This document shows positions 1 through 11,056 of a DNA stretch of 64,000 nt, one piece after another. The DNA is taken from positions 225,250 through 289,249 of the forward strand of contig CAJXJW010000005.1 of NCBI GenBank assembly GCA_913055625.1, given 5' to 3'. The position numbers and the translations under genes were made by a program. The notes under the pieces are model-generated. The model was not told where the DNA came from. It worked only from the letters and a program-made list of their open reading frames with translations, and made no database searches. Source of the DNA: an uncultured Pseudomonadota bacterium (lineage in GTDB: Bacteria; Pseudomonadota; Gammaproteobacteria; Steroidobacterales; Woeseiaceae). Numbering within the stretch: position 1 is the stretch's first letter; each line of letters starts with the position of its first letter.

Positions 1-1565
1 AACCAGTCGTACAGTTTCGGCGACATCAGGCCACGCGGGATGAAGCGTTTCGCGGTCGCGACGTCGCCGATCGACCAGTTGCTCGCCAGGTCCACGACGG
101 GCGACTGGTCCGCCGCAATGCCGATCTCGATGTTGCTGCGGCTCTGGAACACGGCGTTACGCAACTCGATCGCGTCGGACAGGATCGTGACCCGGTCCCC
201 GCTCTTGCGCCAGATCACGGTGCCGTCCACGCGATCAAATTCGATCGGTTCGGGCACGTGTTTCGTCATGGTCACCATGACGTTCGTCGCGTCGACGTCG
301 AGCAATCCGCCATTGGGATCCGCGCGCAACGTACCGCTGAAACCTCGGACGCCGGGGTAGCTGCCGTTTTCCTCGATGCCGACGCGTTCGAGTTCGGCAG
401 TAATCGCATAGTCCGTGAGCGCATCGCCGGGATCCGACACGGTCGCAACGAGATTTCGCAGGCGACCATCCGGCTTCAGCCGTTCGTGAAGCTCCGCACC
501 GGCGTCGCCAAGCCACGGCAGTATCGACGGGAGGTCCGCGAAGTCGAGGTAGGACGCCCGCACGTCGAGCAGCGCGATGCGGCCGCTTTCGGTACCGGCC
601 TCAACGCGTATCGACGTCAACGGCCACGCGCCGCGGGCGGTGGTGACCCGGAACTCGTCGGCGGCGGCGAGCCAGCCGTTTGCATCCTTGCTGAACGCAA
701 ATTTTCCGGCCATGTCGAACACCTCGGCGTCGTTCAGCGAGACTCCGGCCAGGTCGACCGTCGCCGACACGCTGCGGACGTCCCGGCCGTAAATGGCGAA
801 GGAAACATCGACGTCACCGGTGCCGGCCGTCACCCGGCGTTCCGGGTCGCGGATCAGCGCGGACCAGCCGTCCAGGGGCAGGTCGTTCGCCGTCAGCATC
901 ACGTTCCACGGCCGCGCGTCGCCACCGTCCGGCGCGAGCCGCGTCGCCGACGCGGTCAGTGTCGTGCCGAGGGCGTCGGGCAGGCGCAGGTCCGCGTCGA
1001 TCGCCGTTCGCTGCGCGTCGCGCTGCACGACGAGCCGGCGCACCGTGAAATCCGTCGGCCGTTCGTCGCCGTCGCGCAACACGTGAACGTCGATATCGTC
1101 CGCGAGAACGTCGATCGAACCGAGATTGCCCTCGCCGGGCATCAGCTCGTCGAGCCGCTGTCCCTGGAAAGACCAGGTCCCGTCCGGGTTTTCCCGGAAC
1201 TCGACGCCGCTGTCGCGAACGCGCACGGTATCGACGACGAACGTCCGGTCCACCAGCAGGCGCAACAGCGAGACGCCAACGCCGACCTCGCTGGCGGCGA
1301 TGACCCGAGTGCCGCTGGTCGGCCGAATGAGTTCGGCGTCGTAGAAGCTCAGCTCCGGGCCGTGCAGCCCCCAGCGCGCGTCCATGCCGGCGAACTCCAC
1401 CTGCATGCCGATGGCGTCGCTTGCCCACGCCTTGATTTCATCCTGGTATTCGGGAAGGCGCGGCAGGAACAGCCTGAACAGACCGACCAGCACGGCAAGC
1501 AACACGACGACGGCCGCCGCCGCGTACGCGAGGGTCTTCAGGATGCGTCGCAGGATCGTGTTCAT
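1..1565 (-). CDS. yhdP: YhdP family AsmA-like envelope protein (3' end outside window)
   Basis: The frame stays open from an ATG at 1565 to the window edge, giving about 521 N-terminal residues of a protein usually near 1270. Residues 1-9 are basic (MNTILRRIL) and are followed by one hydrophobic segment at about 12-33, a signal anchor. The rest is periplasmic beta-rich sequence typical of AsmA/TamB-like bridge proteins. In E. coli YhdP helps move phospholipid between the inner and outer membranes. The ATG lies 9 nt after the rng stop, so the gene is in the maf-rng-yhdP operon, the usual gammaproteobacterial order. The family call rests on the anchor, the character of the sequence and the rng neighbour. 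Confidence 0.85.
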   Translation of the reverse strand, partial: MNTILRRILKTLAYAAAAVVVLLAVLVGLFRLFLPRLPEYQDEIKAWASDAIGMQVEFAGMDARWGLHGPELSFYDAELIRPTSGTRVIAASEVGVGVSLLRLLVDRTFVVDTVRVRDSGVEFRENPDGTWSFQGQRLDELMPGEGNLGSIDVLADDIDVHVLRDGDERPTDFTVRRLVVQRDAQRTAIDADLRLPDALGTTLTASATRLAPDGGDARPWNVMLTANDLPLDGWSALIRDPERRVTAGTGDVDVSFAIYGRDVRSVSATVDLAGVSLNDAEVFDMAGKFAFSKDANGWLAAADEFRVTTARGAWPLTSIRVEAGTESGRIALLDVRASYLDFADLPSILPWLGDAGAELHERLKPDGRLRNLVATVSDPGDALTDYAITAELERVGIEENGSYPGVRGFSGTLRADPNGGLLDVDATNVMVTMTKHVPEPIEFDRVDGTVIWRKSGDRVTILSDAIELRNAVFQSRSNIEIGIAADQSPVVDLASNWSIGDVATAKRFIPRGLMSPKLYDW

Positions 1566-1574
1566 CGCGACCCG

Positions 1575-3052
<1,478 letters not shown>

Positions 3053-3056
<4 letters not shown>

Positions 3057-3646
3057 CTCTCGGGGCCCGCTTCGGGCAATACGTCGACGCCTGCTTCGCG
3101 CAGCAATGCCGCGAGTTCGAAAACCGGCAGTCCGACCACGCCGCTATAGCTTCCAACCAACGACTCGACGAAGACTCCGCCGAGCCCCTGGATAGCGTAG
3201 CCGCCGGCCTTGCCGGCCGGCTCCCCACTGTGCCAGTAGCGGCGCGCCTCGTCAGGACGAATCTCGCGAAACCCGACCATCGTGCACGACATCGCGGACC
3301 GTGTCGCCCCGTCACGCCGGACCGCGACCCCGCTCAGGACGCTGTGGCGACGCCCGGAAAGGCGGGCCAGCATGGCCAGGGCGTCCTCCTCTCCGGCCGG
3401 CTTGCCGAGGACCTCGTCCTCGACGACCACGACGGTATCCGCGCCGACGACCACCTGCCCCGCGGCCGCGGGCACCGCGGCCGCCTTCTCCGCCGCGAGC
3501 CGAATGACCAGGTCCCCGGGCGACTCGCCCGCGCGCCGCGTCTCGTCGATGTCGGCGGGAACCACGACGAATCGCAGGCCGAGAGCGTTCAGGAGGTCAC
3601 GGCGGCGCGGCGACGCTGACGCGAGAATCAGTGGCAGGTGGGACAT
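3053..3646 (-). CDS. maf: Maf family nucleoside triphosphate pyrophosphatase (YhdE type)
   Basis: This 197-residue cytoplasmic Maf/HAM1-fold enzyme hydrolyses nucleoside triphosphates to monophosphates and PPi. The N-terminal substrate loop SASPRR is at residues 10-15. The motifs GADTVVV and GLGGVFVESLVGSYSGVVGL follow. Maf proteins sitting next to rng belong mostly to the YhdE group, which acts on dTTP, UTP and modified pyrimidine nucleotides. Substrate choice here is inferred from that position. The stop overlaps the rng start by 4 nt, and rlmH ends 30 nt upstream. Confidence 0.92.
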
Positions 3647-3676
3647 CGTGGCGATCGCTCGGTTCGTGTCCGGTCA

Positions 3677-4147
3677 CTAGCTGCGGTGGTACGGGTGGCC
3701 GGCGCCGAGCGACCACGCCCGGTACAGTTGTTCCACCAGCAGAACGCGCGCCAGGCCGTGCGGCAGGGTCAGCGGCGACAGCGACCAGCACAGGTCGGCG
3801 CGTTGCCGCACGGCCTCCGACACCCCGTCCGGGCCGCCGATGATGAAGCCGATGTCCCGGCCGTCCGTCTGCCAGTCGGCGAGCCGGCCGGCCAGGGATT
3901 CAGTATCGAAGGCTTTCCCGCGCTCGTCGAGCAGCACGACGCTTTCGCTGTCGGCGAGCCTTCCCAGCAACTGGTCGCCTTCGGACTCCTTCGCGCGCGT
4001 CGACGGGTCGTTGCGGTGTCGTTTTGCCGTGGCCACGGCATCGATTCGAAAGCGCCACTCCCTCGGCAGCCGCCGGGCATAGAACGTCACGGCATCGTCG
4101 ACCCAGGCGGGCTGGCGCTCGCCGACTGCGAGGAGGCGCAAGTGCAT
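3677..4147 (-). CDS. rlmH: 23S rRNA (pseudouridine1915-N3)-methyltransferase RlmH
   Basis: This 156-residue SPOUT-fold methyltransferase acts on pseudouridine 1915 in helix 69 of 23S rRNA in assembled 70S ribosomes. The start MHLRLLAVGE is the usual N terminus. The knotted SAM-binding site is seen in IIGGPDGV and in the C-terminal stretch LSPLTLPHGLARVLLVEQ, and the protein ends in the conserved GHPYHRS. Length matches the 155-residue E. coli enzyme. It follows rsfS by 15 nt, the normal rsfS-rlmH pair. Confidence 0.96.
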   Translation of the reverse strand: MHLRLLAVGERQPAWVDDAVTFYARRLPREWRFRIDAVATAKRHRNDPSTRAKESEGDQLLGRLADSESVVLLDERGKAFDTESLAGRLADWQTDGRDIGFIIGGPDGVSEAVRQRADLCWSLSPLTLPHGLARVLLVEQLYRAWSLGAGHPYHRS

Positions 4148-4162
4148 CGGGAACGGGCGGAA

Positions 4163-4516
4163 TCAGTGGTCAGTCGCCACGACGTCGTCCCGCTCCGGGA
4201 AGGACCACAGTTTTTCGAGATTGTAGAATTCCCGCACCTTCGGCAGCATCACGTGGACGAGCGCGTCCTGCAGGTCGAGCAGCACCCACTCGCCGCCCTC
4301 CTCGCCTTCCACGCCGATCGGCTTGTGCCCCGCGGCCGCAGCTTTTTCGGCGACGTTGTCGACCAGCGCCTTGACGTGCCGGTTCGACGTTCCACTCGCG
4401 ATGATCATGTAGTCGGTCACCGTCGTCATGTCGTGCACGTCGAGCTTGACGATGTCTTTTGCCTTGACGTCGTCGAGCGCGTCGACGATGAGATCGCAGA
4501 GCTGATCACTGTTCAT
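4163..4516 (-). CDS. rsfS: Ribosomal silencing factor RsfS
   Basis: RsfS binds uL14 and blocks joining of the 50S and 30S subunits when nutrients are short. The protein has 117 residues from the chosen ATG ([10 protein letters not shown]). Conserved segments are [23 protein letters not shown] and [20 protein letters not shown]. The start at 4516 makes the N terminus align residue for residue with E. coli RsfS. An ATG three codons upstream (4525) and a longer frame to 4567 are also open. An AAGGAGA sequence lies upstream but is too far from either ATG. The gene sits between nadD and rlmH. Confidence 0.93.
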   Translation of the reverse strand: MNSDQLCDLIVDALDDVKAKDIVKLDVHDMTTVTDYMIIASGTSNRHVKALVDNVAEKAAAAGHKPIGVEGEEGGEWVLLDLQDALVHVMLPKVREFYNLEKLWSFPERDDVVATDH

Positions 4517-4594
4517 GCTGTCCATGCCTTGGTCATTTCGATGTCGTCTCCTTTTGTTGCACGTCAATGTCGACGCGGCCGGTGCGCATCCGCG

Positions 4595-5248
4595 TCACAA
4601 GTACCGGTTGTCGAGTTCGCCATAGCACTTCGATGCCGCGATCACCTGGCGAACGGGATCGGGCATCAGGAACCGCGGATCACGACCCGCCTCGACGAGT
4701 TCGCGGATCTCCGTCGACGAAATCTCGAGTTGCGTGACGGCGTGGATGTGAATCCGGCCGGCGGGACTCTCGTGCAGGTCGTCGACGCGCAGGGTGCCCC
4801 GCGCATCGAGCAACTCGCCGAGCGGGCCGATGTCCGGTGCCCGCCAGCCCGGCCGGTGCGCCACGACGATGTGCGCCGCATCGAGGATCTCGTCCCATCG
4901 GTGCCAGCGCGGCAGGCCGAGAAACGCGTCCATGCCGAGAATCAGGCCGATCGACCGCCCGGGGTTTTCCGCCCGCAGCTCCACGAGCGTGTCGATCGTG
5001 TACGACGGACCGTCCCGCCGGACCTCGCGGTCATCCGCGACGAATCCCGGCTGGCCCGCAACGGCCACGCGCACCATCTCGAGCCGCTCGGTCGCCGACG
5101 CGCTCGTCTCGCCACGGTGCGGCGGATCGCCGCAGGGGATGAAGCGCACCTCGGCAAAGCGCAGCGCCTGAAGCATCTCGAACGCCGTGCGCAGGTGTCC
5201 GTAGTGCACCGGATCGAATGTTCCGCCGAAGACGCCTATCGGCATCAT
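4595..5248 (-). CDS. nadD: Nicotinate-nucleotide adenylyltransferase
   Basis: This 217-residue cytoplasmic enzyme makes nicotinate adenine dinucleotide from nicotinate mononucleotide and ATP in NAD synthesis. The nucleotidyltransferase signature GGTFDPVHYGHL follows the start, with H16 and H19-type residues of the HxGH motif. The C-terminal ISSTEIRE is the second family motif (the ISSTxIR loop). The frame is open far upstream, but the ATG at 5248 overlaps the holA stop as ATGA and puts the signature at the usual place. A second ATG follows directly at 5245. Confidence 0.95.
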   Translation of the reverse strand: MMPIGVFGGTFDPVHYGHLRTAFEMLQALRFAEVRFIPCGDPPHRGETSASATERLEMVRVAVAGQPGFVADDREVRRDGPSYTIDTLVELRAENPGRSIGLILGMDAFLGLPRWHRWDEILDAAHIVVAHRPGWRAPDIGPLGELLDARGTLRVDDLHESPAGRIHIHAVTQLEISSTEIRELVEAGRDPRFLMPDPVRQVIAASKCYGELDNRYL

Positions 5249-6264
5249 GCCGCGCGCCGCCCCCCGCTGGCGAGCTGCAATACGATTTCCGCGGCGAGCT
5301 GCCACGGATCGTCCGGCGACTGGCCCTTGGCGGCCGCATCGGCATGACCCGATGCCTGCAGCAAGCCGAGCAGGCCGGCGTGCGTATGACGTCCGACGGC
5401 GGCACGCACGAGACCCTCGCGGCTGCGCCAGACACCCGATTTTTGCATCGCGCGGCCGAGGTCCGTGCGTCGGGCGATCAGTCCGGCGATGCGCGCGAGC
5501 GTGCGCAGTTCGCGCGTCAGCGACCACACGACGATGACGGGCTCGACGCCCTCCGCGCGCAGCCCCGTCAGGATGCGCAACGCTCGCCGGGCGTCTCCGG
5601 CCAGCGCCGCGTCGGTGAGCTTGTACACGTCGTAACGGCTGCTGTCGGCCACCGCCGCACTGACATCCGCCGCGGTCACCTTGCCCTCGCCGAGCAGGAG
5701 TCGCAGTTTCTCCACTTCCTGGCTGGCGGCCAACAGGTTGCCTTCGACCCGGTCGGCCACCACCGCGACGGCCTGCCGATCCGGCTCCAGGCCGGCGCGC
5801 CGCATCCGGTCGGCGATCCAGCCGGGCAGCTCGCGGCGATCGACGGGCCAGATCGTCACGGCCGCGCCGTGCGACTCCAGCGCCTTGGCCCATTTCGACG
5901 ACGCCGTGCCGCGATCGAGCTTTGGCGTCGTGACGACGAGCAGTAGTTCCGGCGACAGCCGGCCGAGGAAGTCGACGATGGCCTGGCCACCAACACGCCC
6001 CGGCTTGCCGGTCGGCAGACGCAGCTCGACGATGCGCTGTTCGGCGAACAGCGACAGGTTGGCACCGGCCGCCTGCAACTGCGACCAGTCGAAGCCGGTC
6101 GTGGCCACGTGCAGCTCGCGTGCCCCGAAACCCCGCGCACGCGCCGCCGCCCGGATCGCGTCCAGCGCCTCGTCGACCAGCAGGTGTTCATCGCCGGATA
6201 CGAGGTAGCAGGGCGCCAGGTTGTTCTTCAGGTGGGCGGGAAGCTGCTTGCTCTGGAGTTTCAA
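5245..6264 (-). CDS. holA: DNA polymerase III delta subunit
   Basis: HolA is the clamp-loader subunit that opens the beta sliding clamp. The product has 339 residues, close to 343 in E. coli. The N terminus KLQSKQLPAHL followed by CYLVSGDEHLLVDEALDAIR matches the family. The start is inferred to be TTG at 6264, because the preceding Trm112-like gene ends at 6272 and no ATG gives the right N terminus. AAGG lies 2 nt before this TTG, closer than ideal. The gene is coupled to nadD through ATGA. Unlike E. coli, lptE is not directly upstream but about 5.3 kb away. Confidence 0.92.
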   Translation of the reverse strand: MKLQSKQLPAHLKNNLAPCYLVSGDEHLLVDEALDAIRAAARARGFGARELHVATTGFDWSQLQAAGANLSLFAEQRIVELRLPTGKPGRVGGQAIVDFLGRLSPELLLVVTTPKLDRGTASSKWAKALESHGAAVTIWPVDRRELPGWIADRMRRAGLEPDRQAVAVVADRVEGNLLAASQEVEKLRLLLGEGKVTAADVSAAVADSSRYDVYKLTDAALAGDARRALRILTGLRAEGVEPVIVVWSLTRELRTLARIAGLIARRTDLGRAMQKSGVWRSREGLVRAAVGRHTHAGLLGLLQASGHADAAAKGQSPDDPWQLAAEIVLQLASGGRRAA

Positions 6265-6271
6265 TGCCTTA

Positions 6272-6529
6272 TTAGCCGCCGAGCTGCTCGAGGTTGACGG
6301 ACTCGTCTTCGAGCAGCACCGGGATGCCGTCCATGACCGGGTACAGGACCTTGCCGTCGTCGGTAACGAGGGCCGCATCCATGGACGCCGCGAGAACGTT
6401 CCCGTCGCGGTTCCTGAGCGTGCCCGCCTCGATCGCGGCATTCACCTTGCCGAGTAGGTCCCGCCGCGCGAGGGTCAGGCCCTTTTGCGTGACGGGACAG
6501 CGGAGGATTTGCAGCAAGCGTTTTTCCAT
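6272..6529 (-). CDS. Trm112/UPF0434 (YcaR-like) small protein
   Basis: This 85-residue protein begins MEKRLLQILRCPVT and ends with VLYPVMDGIPVLLEDES, the two conserved ends of the UPF0434/Trm112 family (E. coli YcaR). Family members are small zinc-ribbon-like proteins, and the eukaryotic Trm112 activates methyltransferases. Here the classical CxxC is CPVT and the later cysteine is missing, so zinc binding is doubtful. It is longer than YcaR by an insert in the middle (residues about 25-55). The ATG at 6529 was chosen because the signature starts there. It ends 7 nt before the proposed holA TTG. Confidence 0.8.
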   Translation of the reverse strand: MEKRLLQILRCPVTQKGLTLARRDLLGKVNAAIEAGTLRNRDGNVLAASMDAALVTDDGKVLYPVMDGIPVLLEDESVNLEQLGG

Positions 6530-6577
6530 GGCATTCCAAGCTTGATTACACCGCGACCGGCCGGCCAATACAAGCGC

Positions 6578-7621
6578 TCAGACGCCCGCGCGCGAGGCCC
6601 CGTCGGACAGGGCGGCGACGAGTTCGTCGTTGCCGGTGCGGGCGGCCGCGGCCAGCGCACGGTCGACGTCGCCGGGATGCGGGCGGAATGCCGGATCGAC
6701 GAGACGGCAGCGCAGCATGAGCTTCGCGGCGCGCCGGTCGTCACCCTCGGCCAGCAAGGTGGAAAGGTAGTCCTGTCCGAAGTACAGCGCCGGGTACGGG
6801 TCATCCCAGGTCAGCATGCGCTCGAAGAACCACGACCAGGCCGAGTCGGGCTGCGGGTCCGAGGCCAGCCAGTTCCGGACGTGCGCCAGCCCGCCATTGC
6901 GGTTGCCGCGGCTGGCAAGCGCGTAGGCGTGATTCGCGACGACCGTCCGGGACTGCTCGAGATCGGACGGACGCGTCGGCAGGTCCACGTCGGTTCCCGG
7001 CACGTCCACCGAGTTGATCAGGTCCGGGCCGCGCAGCAGTCCGCCGATCACCGCGTGCAGCACACAGGCCGCGTAGACGTCCAGGACCGTGCCGAGCCAA
7101 CCCGGCAACGGCAGCAGCGGAACGGCGAACAGCATCACGGCGACCCAGGCCGGCGCGTACAGGAACGGCAGGCCGACCATCCGCACCAGCCGCCACAACG
7201 CCATTGGGTTCAGGCTCTGGACCGGCGAATGCGTGATGACCAGCACGCCGACCATCGCCGGAAACAGCAGGATGAATATCGCGGTCGCCACCGCGACGAG
7301 GTCGGGCCGCGAGTCGGGCAGGTAAATGAATGCCAGCAACAGCGCCGCAACCGGCACCACCGGGAACAGCGTCCAGAGGTTGCCGACCAGCGAGAAATAG
7401 TCCACCGCGGGGGGCGCCGCATCCCGGCCCAGTGCCCGGGCCTCCGCGATCATGACCAGGTAGCGCGCATACGCCGGTATCACCATCACGGCGAGCCAGA
7501 GGCCGAGGAGGCCGGCGGCGGAGATGAGCCAGAAAAACAGGAGGAACGTGAGTTGAGCGAGCAGGCAGGCTTGCGAGCGCAGCGGGAACGTCAGCTCGGC
7601 GAGGAACTCCCTAACGCTCAT
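6578..7621 (-). CDS. Unknown integral membrane protein with helical C-terminal domain
   Basis: I do not recognise this 347-residue protein. The N-terminal half has about six hydrophobic segments, including [21 protein letters not shown] (about 27-47), two adjoining segments at about 80-125, one near 145-170 and one near 175-195. The C-terminal half (about 220-347) is soluble and alpha-helical, and its alanine- and leucine-rich helices resemble TPR-like pairs. It starts inside the last 11 nt of yidD, so it is translated with that gene. No catalytic motif is visible. Location between yidD and a Trm112-like gene does not define a job. Confidence 0.8.
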   Translation of the reverse strand: MSVREFLAELTFPLRSQACLLAQLTFLLFFWLISAAGLLGLWLAVMVIPAYARYLVMIAEARALGRDAAPPAVDYFSLVGNLWTLFPVVPVAALLLAFIYLPDSRPDLVAVATAIFILLFPAMVGVLVITHSPVQSLNPMALWRLVRMVGLPFLYAPAWVAVMLFAVPLLPLPGWLGTVLDVYAACVLHAVIGGLLRGPDLINSVDVPGTDVDLPTRPSDLEQSRTVVANHAYALASRGNRNGGLAHVRNWLASDPQPDSAWSWFFERMLTWDDPYPALYFGQDYLSTLLAEGDDRRAAKLMLRCRLVDPAFRPHPGDVDRALAAAARTGNDELVAALSDGASRAGV

Positions 7622-7865
7622 CGCCGTTTGCCGGGGGCACCGGGTCGTAGCCCGAGCCGCCCCAGGGATGACACCGGCCGATGCGGCGTGCCGCCAGTGC
7701 GCTGCCCCGCAGCACGCCGTGCTCGCGCAGCGCCTCGATCGCGTACTCGGAACAGGACGGCGCGTAGCGGCAATTGACGCCGAGCCACGGCGATATCGCG
7801 ACGCGGTACAGACGGACCACGCCGATCAACGGCCAGGCCAGGGCCCGTGCAACGCGCCCGCTCAC
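7611..7865 (-). CDS. yidD: Membrane protein insertion efficiency factor YidD
   Basis: YidD is a small membrane-associated protein that helps YidC insert inner membrane proteins. The product has 84 residues. The diagnostic core is [20 protein letters not shown], followed by [15 protein letters not shown] and [12 protein letters not shown]. The start is a GTG at 7865 that overlaps the sufE TGA as GTGA. The 3' end overlaps the next membrane gene by 11 nt. Usually yidD lies between rnpA and yidC near the origin. Here it is inside a cysS-sufE-yidD run. Confidence 0.93.
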   Translation of the reverse strand: MSGRVARALAWPLIGVVRLYRVAISPWLGVNCRYAPSCSEYAIEALREHGVLRGSALAARRIGRCHPWGGSGYDPVPPANGDER

Positions 7866-8290
7866 GCGTCGGCCTCGAGTGCCGCCGTGGCAAAGCGGCG
7901 GATGGCTTCCAGCATCGAGTGCAGCCCGGTACTGCGCGTCGGGCTCAGGTGTGTCTCGAGCCCCAGCTCCCGCACAAAATCCGGCGGCGTGTCGAGGATC
8001 TCCCGCGGCCGCTTGCCGCTGTAGATGCGCAGCAACACCGCGATCAGCCCCGAGACGATCGCCGCGTCGCTGACGGCCTCGAACTCCAGCCGGTCGCCTG
8101 CGCGTCGCGGCACGAACCACACCTGCGACTGGCAGCCCCGGATCCGGTTCTCCTCCGTGCGCAGCGCGTCCGGGAACGGCGGCAAGCGCCGCCCGAGGTC
8201 GATCAGGTACTGGTAGCGTTGCACCCAGTCGTCGAGAAACGAAAACTCCTCGACGACGTCACGCTGCGCGGCGGCGACTTCGTTGTGCAT
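7862..8290 (-). CDS. sufE: SufE family sulfur acceptor
   Basis: SufE takes persulfide sulfur from a cysteine desulfurase (SufS or CsdA) and passes it to the Fe-S scaffold. The 142-residue product has the family blocks [21 protein letters not shown] and the active-site loop [10 protein letters not shown], where the cysteine of GCQS carries the persulfide. The ATG at 8290 gives the normal N terminus (MHNEV). No sufS or other suf genes are nearby, so this may be the CsdE type or a stand-alone copy. It lies 10 nt after cysS and overlaps yidD. Confidence 0.93.
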   Translation of the reverse strand: MHNEVAAAQRDVVEEFSFLDDWVQRYQYLIDLGRRLPPFPDALRTEENRIRGCQSQVWFVPRRAGDRLEFEAVSDAAIVSGLIAVLLRIYSGKRPREILDTPPDFVRELGLETHLSPTRSTGLHSMLEAIRRFATAALEADA

Positions 8291-8300
8291 GCCGATCCCG

Positions 8301-9677
8301 TCAGGCCCGGCGCCAGGTCGTCCCGTCCGGGCCGTCCTCGATGCGCACACCGTCCGCCGCTAGCCGGTCACGGATGGCATCCGCCGCGCTGAAGTCGCGG
8401 TTCGACTTGGCCGCCGCACGCTCGGCGATCAACGACTCGATCGTCGCCGCGTCGAGGCCGTCGCCGGCGTCGCCGGAAAACCAGGCTTCGGGGTCCTGGC
8501 CGAGCAGCCCGAGCAGGTCACCGGCCGCCAGCATCGTCGCGGCCAGCGCTTCGCGCTCGGAGCCCGATTCCGCCTTGTTCAGTTCGCGCGCCACGACGAA
8601 CAATTCTGCCATCGCCTTCGGCGTGTTCAGGTCGTCTTCCAGCGCGGCCACGAGCGGCGCCGGTGGTTCCGCCGCCGCGCGCGCGGCCGGCGACACGACC
8701 ACGCCGCGCAACGCGCCGTACAGCCGGTCGAGCATGCGTTTCGCGCTTTCCAGCGTCTCGTCGGACCAGTCGAGCGGCTGCCGGTAGTGGGCGGACAACA
8801 GCGCGAGACGAATGATTTCCCCGGGCACCTCCTTCACGAGGTCGTGCACGAGCAGCACGTTGCCGAGCGATTTCGACATCTTCTCGTGGTCGATGCTGAG
8901 AAAGCCGTTGTGCAGCCAGTAGCGCGCGAAATCGGCGCCACCGTGGGCGCAGCGGGACTGGGCCAACTCGTTCTCGTGGTGCGGAAATACGAGGTCCTGC
9001 CCGCCCGCATGAATGTCGATCGTGTTGCCCAGGTGTTTCTCCGCCATCGCCGAGCATTCGATGTGCCAGCCCGGACGTCCGCGCCCCCACGGCGAATCCC
9101 AGCCGGGCAGTTCGGGTGTTGACGGCTTCCACAGGACGAAGTCGTGCGCCGACTTCTTGTACGGCGCCACTTCGACACGCGACCCCGCGATCATCTCGCG
9201 CAGGTTGCGGCGCGAAAGCTGGCCGTAATCCGGGTAGGACTCGACGTCGAACAGCACGTGGCCTTCGGCCTCGTAGGCGTGGCCCGTGTCGATCAGCGTT
9301 TCGATCATCGCGATCATCTCGCCGATGTGGTCGGTCGCACAGGGCTCGACGTCCGGCGGGAGTACTCCGAGCGCCCCCATGTCTTCGTTGTAGGCCCGCT
9401 TGAAACGTTCGGTGATCTCGCCGATCGGCTTCCCGGACTCGATCGACGCCGCATTGATCTTGTCGTCGACATCCGTGAAGTTTCGCGCGAAAGTGACGTC
9501 GTAGCGGCGGCGCAGCAGCCGCGCGAGCAGGTCGAAGACGACCGCCGGCCTTGCGTTGCCGATGTGCGCATAGTTGTAGACGGTGGGCCCGCACAGGTAC
9601 ATCGTCACGCGCCCCTCGTGCTGAGGCTCGAACGGTACCTTGCGCCCGCGGCGCGTATCGTGAAGCTGGATCGTCAT
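8301..9677 (-). CDS. cysS: Cysteinyl-tRNA synthetase
   Basis: This 458-residue class I synthetase charges tRNA-Cys. The ATP-binding HIGH motif is HIGN at 38-41, just after the first zinc cysteine (C29, in [11 protein letters not shown]). KMSKS is intact (KMSKSLGN). The C-terminal tRNA anticodon-binding part contains [20 protein letters not shown], the standard ending of the family. It is the first gene of the run cysS-sufE-yidD and is divergent from hisI across a 141-bp region. The minus strand of that region carries TATCAT 30-40 bp upstream of the start, a possible -10 box, with no convincing -35 box. Confidence 0.97.
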   Translation of the reverse strand: MTIQLHDTRRGRKVPFEPQHEGRVTMYLCGPTVYNYAHIGNARPAVVFDLLARLLRRRYDVTFARNFTDVDDKINAASIESGKPIGEITERFKRAYNEDMGALGVLPPDVEPCATDHIGEMIAMIETLIDTGHAYEAEGHVLFDVESYPDYGQLSRRNLREMIAGSRVEVAPYKKSAHDFVLWKPSTPELPGWDSPWGRGRPGWHIECSAMAEKHLGNTIDIHAGGQDLVFPHHENELAQSRCAHGGADFARYWLHNGFLSIDHEKMSKSLGNVLLVHDLVKEVPGEIIRLALLSAHYRQPLDWSDETLESAKRMLDRLYGALRGVVVSPAARAAAEPPAPLVAALEDDLNTPKAMAELFVVARELNKAESGSEREALAATMLAAGDLLGLLGQDPEAWFSGDAGDGLDAATIESLIAERAAAKSNRDFSAADAIRDRLAADGVRIEDGPDGTTWRRA

Positions 9678-9818
9678 GGCCCCCGGCGGCCTTCGTCAAA
9701 AGGGGGCAATGATACCAACATTGGGCGTTTCGGCAGCCCGTGCCTGCCGCAAGGGCGATTTTTGCCGGGCCTTCTTGTATGCTCCCCCGCCCAGCCAGAC
9801 GACGGAGCACCGAGGGCG

Positions 9819-10316
9819 ATGATGGACAGCACGGTCAGGTTCCTGCCGAGGCAGAGCATCGAGCAAGTCGAGGAAGGCTCAGACCTCGCGCCGAAATTCG
9901 ACGACCGCGGCCTGATCACGGTCGTGACGACGGACGCCGACAGCGGTGAACTCCTGATGCAGGGCTACATGAATGCCGAGGCCCTGAAGCTCACCATCGC
10001 CACCGGCGAGGCCCACTACTACAGCCGCAGCCGGCAGGTACTGTGGCACAAGGGCGCCACGAGCGGGTTCGTGCAGACGGTGCGCGAACTACTGATCGAC
10101 GATGATCAGGATTGCGTCTGGCTGCGCGTCGACGTTGCCGGCGGCGCAAGTTGCCACGTCGGCTATCGGAGCTGCTTCTACCGCCGCGTGCCGACCGGCG
10201 GCGACTTCACCGCAGCGCAGCGCGACGGGCACGTCGACCTCGTCTGGACCGACACACAGAAGGTGTTCGACCCCGTCGAGATCTACGGCGACGCCCCGAA
10301 CCCCACCCAGCTCTGA
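9819..10316 (+). CDS. hisI: Phosphoribosyl-AMP cyclohydrolase
   Basis: HisI opens the adenine ring of PR-AMP, the third step of histidine synthesis. The 165-residue protein contains [20 protein letters not shown], the [11 protein letters not shown] motif and the zinc cluster [12 protein letters not shown]. The second zinc motif DDQDCVW precedes it. There is no HisE pyrophosphohydrolase domain, so this is the stand-alone form. It has a 20-30 residue N-terminal extension before the core. Two ATGs are adjacent at 9819 and 9822, and GAGGG lies just upstream. It is not in a his operon: the neighbours are cysS (divergent) and an unknown membrane gene (convergent). Confidence 0.94.
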   Translation: MMDSTVRFLPRQSIEQVEEGSDLAPKFDDRGLITVVTTDADSGELLMQGYMNAEALKLTIATGEAHYYSRSRQVLWHKGATSGFVQTVRELLIDDDQDCVWLRVDVAGGASCHVGYRSCFYRRVPTGGDFTAAQRDGHVDLVWTDTQKVFDPVEIYGDAPNPTQL

Positions 10317-10322
10317 CGAACG

Positions 10323-11012
10323 TCAGCGCCGGCGCTTCAGCCGGTTGCGCCGGCGCCGGACTGCGACCGGTTCCGGGTCCCGAGTCGCGGAGGCGTGCGC
10401 CTCGATCGCGTACTCGAACGCCCCTATGGTCCAGAAGAAATAGCCCGCGAGCTCGACGAACTCCTCGACCGCCAGCTTCACGACGCGCTGGTAACCCTCG
10501 CCCATCAGTGCGCGCCAGAACGGCTCGTGCCCGACAAAGTGCACGAAGGCAAACAGGATGACCGCACCGGCAAACAACAGCGCCAGGCCGCAGGACGGCC
10601 AGGTCCTTCCCAGCGCGATGAGCAGACGCCGCTGGTGTCGCCAGGCGTAGGCGATGACCAGCGCCGCGATGACGGCAATCAGCACCTGCCACGCGTTGTC
10701 CGCGACGTAGCGATCGAGGAAGTAATCGAGCTCGCGCACGAAGGCCATCGCGGCCATGCCGCCGAAGCACAGCGCCAGCGGACGCTGTGCCGGGCAGTGC
10801 TGCGCCACCCAGCCCATCAGGCCGCCGCAGATCAGGAGTAGGAAGAGCTGGATCAGTTCGACGGGCGAAAACTCGCTCGTGCCCAGCGTGTCGCCGTCGC
10901 CGACGAAGACGTGCATCTTCAGGCTGCCGGGGTAATGCACTTCGAGCATCGTCAACGTACCGGTGACGAGCGCAATGAACAGGAAGTAGGCGGTGTAGCG
11001 TAGCCAGGCCAT
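10323..11012 (-). CDS. Unknown six-helix membrane protein
   Basis: This 229-residue protein is not one I recognise. Hydrophobic segments lie at about 5-25, 50-70, 75-95, 108-125, 140-165 and 190-210, which suggests six membrane helices. Acidic and histidine residues sit between them (for example REELDY-like RELDYFLD and FVHFVGHEPFW). The C-terminal tail is strongly basic (RRRRNRLKRRR) and probably cytoplasmic. Its last codons contain two copies of the self-complementary GCGCCGGCGC (10326-10335 and 10347-10356). These could form a hairpin between this gene and the convergent hisI, whose stop is 6 nt away. Confidence 0.75.
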   Translation of the reverse strand: MAWLRYTAYFLFIALVTGTLTMLEVHYPGSLKMHVFVGDGDTLGTSEFSPVELIQLFLLLICGGLMGWVAQHCPAQRPLALCFGGMAAMAFVRELDYFLDRYVADNAWQVLIAVIAALVIAYAWRHQRRLLIALGRTWPSCGLALLFAGAVILFAFVHFVGHEPFWRALMGEGYQRVVKLAVEEFVELAGYFFWTIGAFEYAIEAHASATRDPEPVAVRRRRNRLKRRR

Positions 11013-11056
11013 ACGCGACTATACACTGTCGCCCGAAGGCGCCTTAATCCAATGAT

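Noticed and set aside
10325..10357. GC-rich inverted repeat between hisI and the convergent membrane gene as a terminator
   Set aside because: It is inside the membrane gene's last codons and has no T run on either strand; noted in that gene only.
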